A DNA stretch of 64,000 nt from Strongylocentrotus droebachiensis (GCA_035222895.1 JAVYIG010001585.1:124001-188000), one strand, 5' to 3'. Positions 22,373-38,200 are shown, numbered from the stretch's first letter. Numbers and translations: made by a program. Notes: a model not told the origin generated them from the sequence alone.

Positions 22373-25300
22373 GTAATGGTCATGAATATTTCACCAAACT
22401 TTTTCGGCAAGGTGGATTCAGACTTGCACTAGTAATTTGTAAGAAAAAAGGGAAATGTTCACTGAGTATTGATAGTTAACCGTTTGACTATTCAATTATC
22501 TCTTTCCCATAAGTTTAAAGTGCGACTGCACTACTTGTAGCTACTAACGCCCTCTATATAGTCAACAATGCCTAAGCGGTACCTGTTGATCCCCCATGAT
22601 CTCCTTATTCTTATGTTAATTGAGAGCTGATTTGATGAGATAACAACCTACCAGTGACCATGCAGGGAGGTCTAATCCCCCCGGCCGAACTAGTGTAGAT
22701 AGGCTTTAATACAGGGCTCACCCGGTTCCAGTAGGCAAAGGGTTAAGTATTCAGTGTTCTCGAAGGAACTGAATTCTTTTGTCAACATCGTACTCTCAAA
22801 CCAGAAACTTTCCTGAATTTTTGACAACAGCCTTTTTGTCAAAGTATGGAATTCAGTTTAACAAATCTTGACCACTCATGAACTTTGAGAAAGTTTCTTG
22901 TTTAAAAATACTCAAATCTTATGCATAAATTTGTAGTCAGACGAGTACGATACTGTTTAATTGATATTTTACTTGATTTAAGAAGAAAGAGTTGGAATGT
23001 ATCGCATGCCTTCTCTTCCGATTACAGACATCTGAGCAAGATTTTCAATAAGTCCTATTATTTGATAAGGAAATGACAATCTGAAAAATTTGTCGTTTTC
23101 TCAATTTCTCATTTTCTTGCGTCTATAAAAGTATTCACGGAAAGTGTTTCCAACGGAAAGTGTTTCCATCGGAAAGTTTCAAACACCGTTTGGAGCATTT
23201 CTTCCCTCTAGAAATGGAGTAGTGGGAATTGATCCTGTGGATTGCCTCGAACCAGTGTGTGATTATTGATCTCTTGATCCTGATACCTTAGATATGGATT
23301 ACGCTTTTTGAGAAGGGTATCACTCCCTGATAGTTCCCATAATGCTTTTGTGTAAGCTCTCCGCCCAAAGTCATGCACATCCCCGCAAGAAAGTGCATTA
23401 ATTGAATCAGAAATGGTTTGATTTCCATTATACATGTTTTTAAGAAGCGCTGCTTTTTAGCTGTGAAGTAGTATAACTCACAGACCCTCTAAAAAAAAAC
23501 AATACCATTTTATGCAATAGTGCACTTTTCCCTCAATTTTAGTTTGTTTTTTGTTGTTGATTGATTTTAAAAAGCATTAGATAAAAAAACATGCTAGATA
23601 TAACACAGTAATGTAATATAATGATCAGATACAAGAAAATCATGAGGAAAAACCCCAGAAAAAGCAACATGGAAATCAATTAAATTGGATGTGAGAGAAA
23701 ATAAAAGACATCCTTCCCTCAATATTGATTTCATTGATTGATAACAATTGCTTGTTTACAAGTTATGTCTTCACAATATGAAAGAAATGAAACATAAAAT
23801 AATGTCTGGTAACATATCACATGTACGTGCTTGTCAAGGCTATTACATCTCCGTAACAAATACCTAGCAGAATTTGTCCACCGTACTAAATAAAGCAACT
23901 TATTGCAATGAGTTAATAAGTGACCCCCCCCCCCCCCCCCTCGAACAAAAAAAGAAAAGAAAAGGGGGAGAACTTTTATATGTTTTTCACAGGTAATATT
24001 CTTGTTTGAGGAAGAAAAACAAAATTTATTGTCTAAAGGGAGAACTTGAAACCCATTATGAAATGCTCAGTGCAACTCTTGAGTCTGAACGTGACCTCAG
24101 AGTGCAGTGGACGACAGGAAGACCAAGAAGAGGAAAGCAAATATAGAGATAGGGAATGAAATGACGTCTTAAGGGTTTGTTCACACAGAGGTAAAACATT
24201 TTCAAGCCGTTATATATGAGCATGACCTCAGAATGCAATGGATGACAGAAAGAGTAAAAAGTGGATCGCAAATAAAGAGATGTGGACAGAAATTATGTTT
24301 TTAGGGTTGATTCACACGTATGTGAAACAGTTGAGAAACATTCTAATGTCTTTTTATGTGAACACAACCTTAGTTCTGTAAATGCCATGCTTGAAGACTA
24401 AAAAGTGGAAAACAAATAAAAAAAGAGATGCAGACTTTATAATGATGTCCTGTGGGGCTCATTTGCAGAGATGTGAAACATACCGTAGTTAATAAGAAGT
24501 TTTCTTTTGAAATGTTTCAGTAATATGTTCCTTCGGGCATTAATGCAAAATACTTGCATCTAATGAGTATTCTATGGCTATGTCAGACTACATAGTTCAC
24601 CCCTTACCATGTGCTGTTTTTTGTATAGGTGCGAAAGGGCCTACTTGTTGTTCAAGTGATATGCTTTGAAGGGTAGCCAATGCCCTTCTTCCTTTCAGCA
24701 CTCTAGCAGACAGACGCAGGTTGCATGATACTGTTAGGTGTCGTTAACCCATTTCAGAGCATGCAAAGGGACCCTTTCCCATCCATTTTCCCTCCCCCTC
24801 AATCCTTTCAATATTTATTAGGCACATTTACACATCTAAAACACCATTTTGAAAAGTCATCAAATTTTGAAAAATTGGTGAAACTTTGGCGGTGTTTAAA
24901 AAAAAACACTTTCAGAGGTGTAATCTCAATTTCGAATTTTTTTCTTCTTTTTTCGTTTGTTTTGTTTGTTTGTTTTTTGTTGTTTTTGTTGTTGTTTTGG
25001 TTGTTGTTGTCGGTTTTGCTATGCAACTACCAGCGGAACACCGGAATGTGAGAAAAACCAATAATTTTTGGTTTCAGTGTAAATGCAGCTCTTCTTTTAT
25101 TCATGTTCTAACACTCGCAGAGACATACGGGGCATATAGTGATTTGTCTTCTTGTACTAGATGCCTCTAAATAGCCTCTGCATTTTCCTTAAGTATTGAT
25201 TCTATTCATGTAACTTGAAGTGGGCCCCTGGATAGAAACAAACATTTAAAAAGGGTTGCTTTCACTATGCCTGCAAATTATACAATCAAACAAGACGTAC

Positions 25301-28300
25301 CGAGCACCATTTTTATTGAAGGTAGAAATTGTTTTCATTTTTATGTTAGTTTAATGTCATTTTAAATCAAATTGTTGTCATAAATTATGATTCCTTCTGT
25401 TTCCTTTTTGTTTGTTTAAACAATAAAGGTAGAAAAGATTGTATAGTGAAAAATCCTTCATTCTCCTTTCTGCATATCTCGGTTTATAAAGATATGAATT
25501 AGTGTTATCAAAATGAAAGTTATATCTGAGTACCTGATTTAACAGAAATAGAGGTAGGTGCCTTTGAACTTCTCGTCAGCTGCCCGCAAGAAGGTATTAA
25601 AAGTTGTTATTTGCATTAGTGGCGTTCTTGCAGGCAGCCAACGGCTTAACTTTCTATGTTTTGTGATAATACATATTCCAGATAAGAAGCATGTCATCAT
25701 CACACTATACTCCCCTTTTAGTGGCACTTAGCAACCCTATCTGACAAATAATTTAATAACATTATAGCACATTGTCAGACCCAGTATAATGACCAAACCA
25801 TGTTGCACTTTTTCTCACCCCCCCCCCCCCCCCTCACTCAACAAACTTACACAATGTGATCAGAAACTATTATGAATGTTTTAATTTGCTTGGGAAAGAA
25901 GGCAGCGAGGAATGGAGAAATTATCTCCAATTTACATGCAGCTAGAGCCCTTGAAACGAGAGGTTGGAATGGATTCATTTATAGTTTCATATTGCTCCCG
26001 CTTCTGGTGAAGTGTGGAGTGTCGCTGGGGGGCTCTAATACCGTATCTAGATCAAATTTGGGGTGAGGGAGCTGTTCGCACGTCTCGAAAAGTGGCTGCG
26101 TATCCGTCCCTGCCTGCATGGCAATGCAGTGTACAACCCCGTTTAGTAGATTGACCTATAGATTCGAGACAACTTTGCCTTCATAGATACATTCAAAACA
26201 AACATAACACTAACTATATCGTGATACCAGTTATCACAATATTGGGCAAGGGGAACAGACCTTAATGGGGGGAAATCATGTCCTCATTAGTGCCTCATAT
26301 CTAATAGGAAATCTTTGCTACAGACGTCGAAAAACAAACAAATTGGACACTGTCATGATGATATCGATGATCAAAACATCAGGCATTGGGAACAAACCCT
26401 AATTTCACAATATTGTAGCTTCATCTTTGCTGATATGTAATTGATTCACAGACAAGTAAAAAAAAAAAAAAAGAAGAGAATTTTACTGGTACTATAATCA
26501 CCAACCAAAACAATGGTCTATGGAAAGTGTGTTTACTAATAGAATGATATCCTCATTAGTGCTGGTATTAAGAATTAGTAGCTACGTACATACAATAAAG
26601 ATATTACTTTTTGTCATGATACCATAAATCGAAACAGTAGACAATGGACACTACGTATTTCTTTCTTGAGGGAGACAAAATACATAACCACTATACACAG
26701 GTAGCCTTTATAGAGAGGTGGCCACGAAGACAGGTTTGACTGTAGTAGAATCAAGTTCTTATTTTTGCAGATATTTAATAGATTTATCTGCATAGCAGAT
26801 GGTCAAAACAAACACTGTCACTGTCATGAATACCAGTTATGAAAACATTGGACAGTAGAAACAGAGACCCTGATGGCAGAATCTTGTCCTCATTGGTATC
26901 ACTTTCTAATACTAGTAGATTCATGTTTGTTGCAGACCAAAGCAATAAACAAAAGCAAGTATTTTCATCATCTCATATTGAAGCATTCTCATCACGATAC
27001 CAAAGATTTGTTATCACAGGCAAAAAAAAATTGGTCAACGGAAAATTAGTGTCTCTATCTAATACTAGTAGATTCATGTTTGCTGCAGACCAAAACAATT
27101 CAAAAACAAGTATTTTCATCATCATACAAGCATTCTCATCATGAAACCAAAGAATATTTATCTCAGGCAAAAAAGATTGGTGAATGGAAACGGGCCTTGA
27201 TAGCAGAGTCGTGTCCTCATTAGTTGAGATATCTAATAGATGCGGGTCAAAACAGCAACACGTGCCCTTGCCACTCAAGTTTCCCTCGTAGGTTTCTCTG
27301 CTTTCCCTGCATACGCAGAACCTAAATCAGATCACTAAATCAGACTGCTAAATCAGACTGCCAAATCACTCACATATATCTAGATTAGACGCGTTTTATT
27401 TATAGAATTTTTTCTGGTTGTTGGTGTGTTGATATCACAGGAGTTCAGATGTGTGATGAAAACCACTGTGTATATCTGCCCTTCTGAATTACATGTACAG
27501 TTGGAATAGAGGAAATCTTAAATTTGACAATATGCTTTCCATTACACTGATACATAGTGAAGTTATTATGCTTTACATAGTTAGTGGTGAAGTATAATGT
27601 CATTTTTTTAATCATGCAATTTGCATTACCTTTCAGGCATTGCCATATTTATCACTTCTCTCTATGTATTTATTCATATCCATCATCAGTTTTGAATTGG
27701 GGTGGGATGAATAGTTTGAGTTAGATTTTAAAAATAGAAGAATAGAATAATTCAGAGAATCAATTGATTATAGTTGACTATATAGCTTCTTGTATGACCA
27801 TGTACATGTAGTGGTGTTTGTGACGTTCAAATATTATCCCAACTTAGCTACCATTGCAGTGTGAAAGGGCAATCCAACCTTCGTAAAAAAAAAATATTTG
27901 TATGACGGTGGAAAAATAAGAGAAACAGAGAAACATATGGTTTATTCCTGATACATGCCAATAAGTTTGTATCTTCTCAGAACTTTATTGATCAATCTAA
28001 AGAATCATTGAGATTAACCAATAACATTTTGAAAAGATATTAACTTATGCTATCCAGAATAAAACATATTAGGCCTGTCCTAATCAGACCAAAAGTTGCA
28101 AATATAACCTGCTATTTTTAGACTCAGGATATTTTCCCGAAGCTTGAAATTGCGTCCTCACCAGTCCGATAAGCTCATCATAAACTCGATGAAGACGGGC
28201 GCAAATTAGCATTCTATTCTGGAAACAAGACCAAGATTTCTCTGGATATTTTCTCAACCAAAACAGCCTGCTAATTGCAACTGCGGGCTGATGAAAACGC

Positions 28301-31300
28301 AAATTAGCTGGCTAATTTGAGATGGGGCTTGTTAAAATAGCGGGTTATTTTGCAACTTCAGTCTGATGAAAACAGTTACAGTTGTTACAATTATTTTACG
28401 AAAAAGAAGATTATTTAAACTTTAAAGGCAACAGTGTGTATGAGTTACTTACAGGTACTACCTATCTGGCTCTCAACCTGCTGTTGTATCTATCATAAAG
28501 AGGAACACTTTAAAATATGCAATATGAAATTCTTCTTTTTCTTCACCTGTCTTTTTGCTCATGGCTATAAATAAAGCTGTTAACAACTAAAGTGTGCCGG
28601 CTGCTCTAGCTTTGCTGGGAAATATTCTTAAGTGCTTGAGCCTGTGGGAGAAGATGGAGGATACAATTAGGTTGCAATATTTACCGCTTTCTACCATATC
28701 TCACATTTTGAGAGCATCTATAGAGAAGTGGGAAAATTATCCTAGATATCGTATTTCCATATTTACTGCTCCACTCATTTTGCTTGGTTTTAAGTTTCGG
28801 CCTGAAAACCTGCTTTGTAACATATCCTCTGCTTGGAGCCCGCAGAAGGGCATTATTCTCTATATGTTAACATAGAGTTAATACCCTTCTGGCCCTGAAC
28901 AGAAAATATCTTTTTGGAAAGACAGAAATGCTTATAACTTCTCAATCTTTTTATGGAAGGTTTATCTTATTAAAAAGAGTATTAAGTTTGCTTTTTTATT
29001 GTACACACAGTAATTTAGTGTTTATACCGGTGATGATGGATATTTCTTGAAATGTTCTTGAGCTTTTCCTGTAGGTTACTTTTCATTTAAGACCAGATGG
29101 TTCCAACAGGTTAATAGACCCTGTTACTAAAGCAGAAACAAATCTTTTATGGAAAGATAGAAATGCAAATAACTTCTATATTTTCTTGGGAAGTGTATTA
29201 AAAGATTAACAAGTTTGCCTCTTTATTGTACACACATCAATTTATTGGTTATAGCGGTGATGATAGATATTTCTTGAAATATTCTCAAGCTTTTTTGTTT
29301 GTTAACAGTCACTGTTCATCTACCAGATAGTTCCAACAGGTTCATAGACCCTGTTACAAAAAAAAAAAAAAAATTGGGGGGGGGGGGAAGATATTTGCAT
29401 ATAACTTCTTGATTATCAAGTTTGCCTTTTTATTGTACACACAGCAATTTATTGGTTATAGTGGTGATGATAGACATTTCTTGAAATGTTCTTGAGCTTT
29501 TCCTGTAGGTTACTTTTCATTTTAATACCAGATGGTTCCAACAGGTTAATAGACCCTGTTACAGGAAGAATTTTTGATGTGAAAGATATAGGAATATTTT
29601 CTTGGAAAGTGTATCGTAACAGTATCAAGTTTGCTTCTTTATGGTATGCACAGCAATTTACATCAGTGTTTATTGTGGTGATGATAGATACTTCTTTAAA
29701 TGTTCTTGAGTTTTTTCTGTAGGTCACTTTCGATCTACCAGATGTTTCCAGTAGGTTGATAGACCCAGTTACAGGAAGAATTTTGTGTGAGAAAGATATA
29801 GAAATATTTTCTTGGAAAGTGTGTCGTAAGAGTATCAAGTTTGCTTCTTTATTGTACACATAACAATTTAGTGGTTATACCGGTGATGACAGATGTTTCT
29901 TGAAATTTTCTTGAGCTTTTTCTTTAAGTTACTTTTTATCGACCAGATGGTTCCAGCAGGTTAATAGACCCTGTTTCAAAAGGGAAAAAAAAGATGAGTA
30001 GCAGACGAGCTGAAGTTGAATGACATAACACAGTTTGTATATATCAGTATGGCTTTAATATGGAAATAGCTGTAATGCTTTTTTATTGAAACACTGAATG
30101 CTTACATTCTAACAAGAGCAGCAGAACTAGAGGGCTTTTAAAGATTCATTATAAACACACAAATCGTCGCTGTTTTCACGAAGTGACGGTAGTGAAAAAA
30201 AATTGCATTCACTTTGCGTTACGATTTTCCTCACTACCGTCACTTCGTGAAAACAAGGACGAAATGTTTGTCATACGTTCTCAGCATAGCCAGGTCTAAA
30301 ACTATGACATATCTAATATGCATGAAATGGTCCTTCACAACAGGAATTTCCTTTTTCCTTGTTTACTTAAATGATTTTCTTTTATACACTATCAACATAT
30401 CTAGTCTTTCCTTCCAACTTCCTCCTGCTTTTAAGCATAGAGGAAACAAAATAACATATGAAAGGGTTGGATTTCTGAGTTGTGTTTTTATTTTGAACCA
30501 CACTGTTCATGCCACACACATTTTTAATAGTAGTAAAACATATCTATTGTTACAAATGAATCTCTTGACAAAAAAATTCTATGAGACTAAACATGACAGT
30601 ATACACCAGCTAGAGTTGAATTAATTTTATCTTACGTGCATGGATTTCCCAAGTTGGGCTTTTATTATATAATAGGTTAAACGGGAAACCCACCACGATA
30701 TTAATTTGGTTTTAATAGAAGCAGAAAAATGAGAGAAACAAATTAGTGAAATTTTAAGCAAAATCTGATTAGAAAAAGGGAAGTTATGAATGATTGAAGT
30801 TGTCATCAGTGAAACACGAATTGGCAACACTGTGACATATCATGCGAGCTCCTCTCCAATTACTCTTTAAAAAAAAGTAGAAAAAGCAGAGGAGCAGAAA
30901 AAGCAGAGAAGCAGACTGGTGGCAGTTTCATTGAAATCGGAAAGAAAAAAGGAAAATCATGAAATGTTGAAAGTTTGAAGTTGAAGTTGACGTTAGTTTG
31001 TTCCACATTTACATAAAAAACAATTCAGACTGATACAAACTGTAGATATGTAAAAAAATGAAGTATAATGTACAGTCAATAGCATGGTGTTTCAGGGAAG
31101 GGTATAGATATGACACGCCAGGCAATTTAACAAAATTAAAAATACAATGTGAAAACGGGATCAGCCTAATTAAAAGTCACATCATTATATAGAACATGAC
31201 CATTTTTAGATTCTTGTTATTTCTGGATGTATGTTGTATTAGGAAAGGGATGATGACTTTCAAGAATTTCCACTCGTGATGAATGAAGTCTTCCACTGAC

Positions 31301-34300
31301 CTTTTGCAAGTTATAAGGGCCAAGAAAACATTTATGACATCATTGCTGTATTTAAGGGAAAACAAGCTACCTCGTGAATGCTGATTATAAAATGTGACTC
31401 CATGGCTCAGTGAGGGCTAAAGGTCAAGCTCTACTTTGGGTTATAATAAAGAAGAAGTCATTATTACTTGCTCAAGGAACTCAACAAAAGTTACCAATGT
31501 TTGCTTTAAAACAGATTGATAGAAAAGATTTAGCTAATTAAAGCCAAATGTAATGCAATTAATGACCGACAACAACAAACAAAAACTGAACAAAATAGAT
31601 AAAACAGAAGAAAAACAGATGGCACAGTTTTTCTGTATAATCTGATGTTATATGCCCTTTCCTTCTATTTTCAGGCTGCACAATGCCATCTTTCTAAATG
31701 ATGTCTTCAGCCATTGCCATGGTTACAATTTATTTCTTTGAAATAACATGTTTCTAATAAAAAAACAGGAAAATATAATGTAAATGAGCTTGCTTCGAGG
31801 GGGGGGGGGATGAATGTATAATTCATTTTGTGTTTTCATCATTTGATTTACATTTTAATGTCCAAAACAGCACCATTGTGATCGACAAAGCAAAAACATT
31901 TTCAGACATAAGTAAGCTTGCTTCTCAAGGGAAAATGGATGAATAATTTATGTTTGTATTTTCGTAATTTGAGTTACATTTTAATGTCCAAAACAGCACC
32001 ATTGTGATCGACAAAGCAAAAACATTTTCAGACAGTATCCTTTTTAGATCATCCCGATGAAATATCTCTTGTTATCGCACTTTCTATCACACTTTCAGTA
32101 TAGTTCAAGGTAAATGGGGTTATTGGCTTGATAGGTAGTCTATTTCATCATTCAAGGTGATGAATGAAATGTGGCAAAATAGGTAGTGTTTTATAAACGA
32201 CGGTTTCCTTCAAAAGAACTTGCTTTGATATCAGCCAAAAATATGAAGTGCAGATATCAGTGGTGGATTTGGAAGGAGGGTTGGGGGCACAAGGTTGGAG
32301 TAAGAGGAAAAATGATTTTGCCCCTAGTTGTGCCCCCTCCTAACCTCCCATTTGCAATTTTGAACTCCAAAGGGCACCTAGATATGTGGCAACCCTTTTT
32401 TTTCTTAGCGTTTTTGCTTGTCAGAGAAGATTTTGAACTTGTGCCATTTCAACCCTCTCCCATATCCCTCTCCAGCCCAAGCAATAATAATAATAATATA
32501 ATAATAATAATAAAAACATTACTTATAAAGCGCTTACCACCGAAGTCTCTAAGCAATCCTTGATTCAATACTGGATTTGAAAATGGTGCATTGATTATAT
32601 ATACACGCTTCTGCTCCACAAGCTCCCATATGTCTGAGCTAGGAAAAGAAGAAAAAGAATAGAATGAAATTTTCAGGTCATCAATTGAAGGAAGGAGAAG
32701 AAGATCAATCCAACTGCATTAGTAATGAGTCTACCTATATATGCATGTTACCAAAAGACGCTAGAGAGAACCTGCAGCAGCCAGTGAAAAACGTATTTTG
32801 GGGGCATATAAAGGGTGAAACAACCATCACTTACACAATTGAGATCTTGGAGGTTCTTCTTGTAAAAACTAGAGCTTAAAGTTCACTGATATAACAGCCA
32901 ACCTGTTGAAAATAGACTGACTGATGACATGTAGATAATACGACCCCTCAAAAAAGTTTGGAAATTCAAGTTCCATTATATCCCTCTTGTTTTGGGATAA
33001 TCATCACTACCGGTATATATTCTTATAGTGTCATTAGAAAGTGCATTTATTCCTCTTTAAAATGATATCCCATTTGTTATGATCTCAGTCATTGAATGTG
33101 CATTATATCAAAATAATGGGCATGGTCAAAAATGAAAAGTTGCACAATGCACTGCAAAAACTTAACTTTCTCTTTTAACAAATTCAACTTGGGACCCCCA
33201 CTCAGCCCTGCAAGCCGATGATTGAGATATTTTGTATTACTTTTAAATGTGTTTGTTTTTCTTTTGCTTCTCCCTTGAGAGACCTTAACCTGCTGAGGTG
33301 AACATATTCTAATCTTCCACAGTAGACTTGAATGCTTAATGACACGAATCCTTTCTCAATTCAGGCCCCAAATGGAATTGACCTTAAACAAGAACTCTGG
33401 CCCAAAAAATGTGTTGTTGTTATTAAGCGCTGAACAATCAAGTGATTGCAAGTGGAACTGATCATGGTTCCATTAGTTACTGTACAAATGTAGGACACTT
33501 TTCATGCTTCAGATGTAGCATTTCAAGCTGTAAATCATTGAGCAGTGTAGGTTGTATGCATAGTGAGAGATTGAAATCATAATGGAGAGGTTCGTCAGGC
33601 ATTCACTTTCTTTAAAGCCATACTGCACTAGAAGTGCCACCCTCAGCACCATCTCTAGTCACCTGTAAGGGGCGGATCCAGGATTTTCCTGTGCGAAATG
33701 TATGAAAATGGAGTTGAAAAATTTGAACCTGAAGATGCTTTAAGGTACATTCTGAGGCATTTCTGAATGTGTAAGCTGAACATTTATGTGAACACTTCTG
33801 TAGCTCGTTGCTTCCCTAGCTGTGCTGATGGTTCTCGCATTGCATGAGTCCTCTGTCTACGAAGTGGGAATTAGGTATTGGGCTATGCACTGTTGGCAAG
33901 TTGACCATGATATGGCGTTGTGCGATAACAGTACGCTGGTGCAGAAAGTTTATCAGTTCATTATCACTTTAACTTACCAATATCTGTGAGATGATAATAC
34001 TTTCACCTACATTGTAGTTGTGTCATACAACATGACGATGTATGAAAAGAATTACTTGATAATGAATTGGAAGATAAAAATTATAATTTTAATGTATCTT
34101 CTAGTGATTTTCTTGCTATTTTATTTTCCTTGAAAGAAATACCAGCAGATTTCCATTCATAATGAAACACATTTAATAATTATTTAGTAACCCTGCTATG
34201 TTTGTTTTCATTTCTTCCACTTTTTTTTCTTCTAAAAAGGGCACAATTTCATGAGACAGAACGGCAACTGGAAAGACCGGAGCGACAAACCCACCGATTT

Positions 34301-35201
34301 CTCTGTCTGGTATGGATGCGGAGGCCATGTTTACAATGTGTCTTACAGGGGAAAGAGACCGGATTGGACGGACATGCACAGTACTTCACAGTGGGCTGTC
34401 TTCTCAAGGTGGGTATTGAACCCTGGTGCTGCTTGGTCCAAGCACGGCACCAGCAGGGTAAACCACTGGACCCATGCATGTTTTTCATCAGAAATTAACA
34501 AATTCCGTGTACATGTTATGAAATAAATCAAAAGAATAGTATGTAAAAACTGAGTTTAAGTAATTTTGTTTTCAGTATTGTTCTTGAGAGAAAGAGAAAG
34601 AAAAGAAATAGTAATGGTATTCTGCATTTCTCTTACGATGAAGATTAGTTTAATTTTGATAACTGTACACCGTAGCTCCAATACTAGTGGGTCATTTAAC
34701 CCTTTCAATTTCATCAAGGCATTGCACAGACCAATTACAGATGCATGTAGTAAGAAAACAGTGTATTGAATTGGAATAGGTTAAACTGTCTCTGATGTTA
34801 CTGATTATGTCTACGGTACATCAAAATAGGAAAACTTGGAGGGCTTTTTCTGACATTTATTTCTTGTAATATTAGCTAATCCCTCTACATCCAACATTAA
34901 TTGAAAATGAAAAATGCATGAGATTTTGTTATCCCTCCCATCTAGATAATTAATTTCCATCTAAATATGAATAATATAGGATTTTTCTTCTTATCTCACC
35001 CTCTACATGTCCTGATCTGAACCACTCCTTCTTTATCCAACATTAATTGAAAAACAAGAATACAGGAGAATGTTTAACTGATTACCATTTAGATAGATTT
35101 GATATTTCCATTAAAGTTATTTAGATTTTATTTTTAGTGTATTAATTTGTAAGAACAACAAGCCCTATGAGCTCCTCTCTCTGTCTGTCTTTCTCTCTCT
35201 C

Positions 35202-35240
<39 letters not shown>

Positions 35241-38200
35241 GTCTGTCTGTCTCCCTCTCCCCCCCCCCCCCCCCTCTCTCTCTCTCTCTCACTCCCTCTT
35301 TTCGGTCTGTCTCTCCTTCCACTGTCTGTTTGTTCGCTCTCTTTTTCCTTCTCTTTCTTCTTCTCTTTCCCTTGTTCTCTTTTTCCTCTGATTAACAAAT
35401 TTCAAACATGCCAAAGCATTTTCCAAAGATTTAGTGGAATTTTATAATTGCCCAATGAGCAGCTGTGTCCATAAACACTTAATGCCAAAAATATTATCCG
35501 CTGAGTGCCAAAAGGGCATTAAACTCATACACTTAAACAAAGATTAAATGCCTGTCTGGCTCTCAACAGATAATTTTGCAAATAAATGCCTTTTAGCAAT
35601 TAATACAATTTAGAGGTTGCACATGGTAGGGTAAAACATATAGAAGGAAACACAACTAAAAGCAGAAGATATTTCATATAAAATAATAATTTTGAACTCT
35701 TATGCTAGTCCATTCCATCCTAAGTGCTGGCATTGAAAGAAAATAGAATACCACCTGCAAAGCCATGAAGAGACGGAAATGGAAGATAAATGCCTCAAAC
35801 AAATTGATTTTAGTTTGAATGGACGCACATTACTCCGACATTATAGTGCCATTAGCAAAATGGCTGATTAAGAATGCCACTTGAAGATGGTGTTTCGATC
35901 CAGTGTTTTATTCTGTGACATGAATTTATTTATTGATTTTTAAAGGAATATTGAAAAGCTGTTTTTTGAGTAGCAAAATTGTAAAGCGTGTACAAGTTAG
36001 GGTTCATCACTACTTCAGGTAGCTAGCAATATCTTGGAGTTGAGAATAGACATCATAATTTATCATTATGAATTCTTTTCATGTTTAATGACATCAAGCT
36101 TCACAATTCATGAACTTTGTTTTGTGTTTGAGGAAGAAAAACAATCTGTTTATTAAAAAATAAAATCTATAAATTTTAGATCCAATTTCAAAGTTTCTTC
36201 AATGGAAACTTATATACACTGAAATCAACTGTATGTAGCATGGCCATTTTGTTAGTGTTGCACAATATACATTATGGTGTTTTGTATTATTCATAAAGTA
36301 ATGGAATTAGCAACTGACCCTATTAAAGGTCTTTTCTAAATCATGTCCCATAAATCTAGGTAGCTCAAGGATCAAATAAGCTTGCCTTGGCGCATTATTT
36401 CCCTTTGTCTGTCTTATGGAAGCAGATTAATTTTGTGGGAATTACGAAAAATCTTTCCAAAATAATATATATATTTCCAATAGGCAATATTCAATAATGG
36501 ATCTTCCTTTTTTGCAATGTTTTTGCCTTTGCATTTTTCGTAACAAGAAACAAAAATGGTTTTATCTTGCAATATTTGAAATGGAAACTCTTTGTGGTCA
36601 CTAGCCCCTAATGGTCACTGCCGATAACATGTAGATCTGCCCAACAACTGGACATGACAAGGAAACAAAAATGTGTTCCATGCATAATCCTCAAGATCTT
36701 TTTCTATGTAACTTAATCCTATGGGGTCAGGAACACTTTATAACTTCAGCCCACTTAAACAACGTATATACTTAGGAATGATTCATAATGTAACGGGAGG
36801 AAACCCGTAGACTGCCGTGAAGAAGGAAGTCAAGTTCAACCGACCCTAACTTGACCAGTTTCAGGTTTTAGTGTATCCTGTGTAACAGAGATAATATATA
36901 TGGTGTTAAGGATTTCCTTTGTAGCTAAGATAAGAAACTGTTTATGAGCAGAAAGGTACATTAAAAAGAAAACAGTTTATATGACTTGCCCATAGGGGGC
37001 AGCAAATAGGAATATTTGGTACTTTCCAATGTTGCTTGAAATTTTACTTTCTCTGTTAAAACTATTTATATATATATTCTGTATTTTATGAACAATGTTG
37101 AATTTGACTGCAAACATTGTTCTATTTCTTTCATTTTTTATACTGTAACTTTATATAGAGTCGTTAAGACATAAATGTATCACCATGACTTTGCTAAACA
37201 GCCCATAAATAATGGCAGACTTTGAAATGCAACCCTGTTCATAAAAAAAAAGCTTTTAAGAGTGCTAAAGCTATATAATAATGAAAGTGAAATACAAACA
37301 AAATGAAAAGAATAAAAGAAAGGGATTGATGAAATGAAAAGGATGATGTTGATACTTAGCCCCTCCCATTCCCCTAAAAACAGAGATAAGTAATGATGAA
37401 AGCAGAAATTAGATGCATTTTTTTTTTTTTTAAAGAATCATTTTAGTTAAGGATGAAAACAATTTCAGCTCCATTTTGTTTCCTCAGAGAAATTGATTGA
37501 CCAATAAATCAAACAAAGAATAAAAAACATAGAACATTTATTTTTGTTCAGGGGGCATAATTTCTGTGTTATTGCTGTAAATCGTGGAGATAACGAGACA
37601 TTAATACCAGACTCTGGTTAGGGTGACACCTTCAAGTGCTCCTAGGTACATGCGATGGAATATTTCCCCGGTAAGGAAAAAGAATTATTGTCCGTACCGT
37701 GTAATCAATCAGATTCTTGAAAGGGGCTTTGTTTTGAAAACCACATATTTTTTCTAGACTTTGACACTTCAATCACTCTCTCCCCCTCCCATTTTTTAAA
37801 AGACATAATTAAAGAAGCCTGGTTGATGTAATCATTTTGATTGAATATACTTCTAAACATTATTTTGGTTAATGACCTTCTGGATCTTAACAGATGACTT
37901 GCAGGACATATCATAGAGTGAAAATAATTACAACGTCTGCTGAGAGAAAGAAAGGTGTTAAACTTGTGTACTTTTACGTAGACTTTAATGCCCATCTGGC
38001 TTTCAACAGATGTGAAATTTTTTCTCTTGATCAATTACAGGTTGATTGATCAAGTCAATATATCTTAAAGAGATTTAATAGAGATGGGCTCTGTATGTCT
38101 GAAATTATCCTCGGCCTTAATTCATGAAAATTAAATTCTGAACGTTTTGTCTGTTGAGAGCCAGAAGGGTGTTCAATGAACTTTGTGGTAAATTGCATGG

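Noticed and set aside
23208-23435. 75-residue minus-strand frame in an intron
   Set aside because: Mildly protein-like but no recognised domain and no splice sites I trust.
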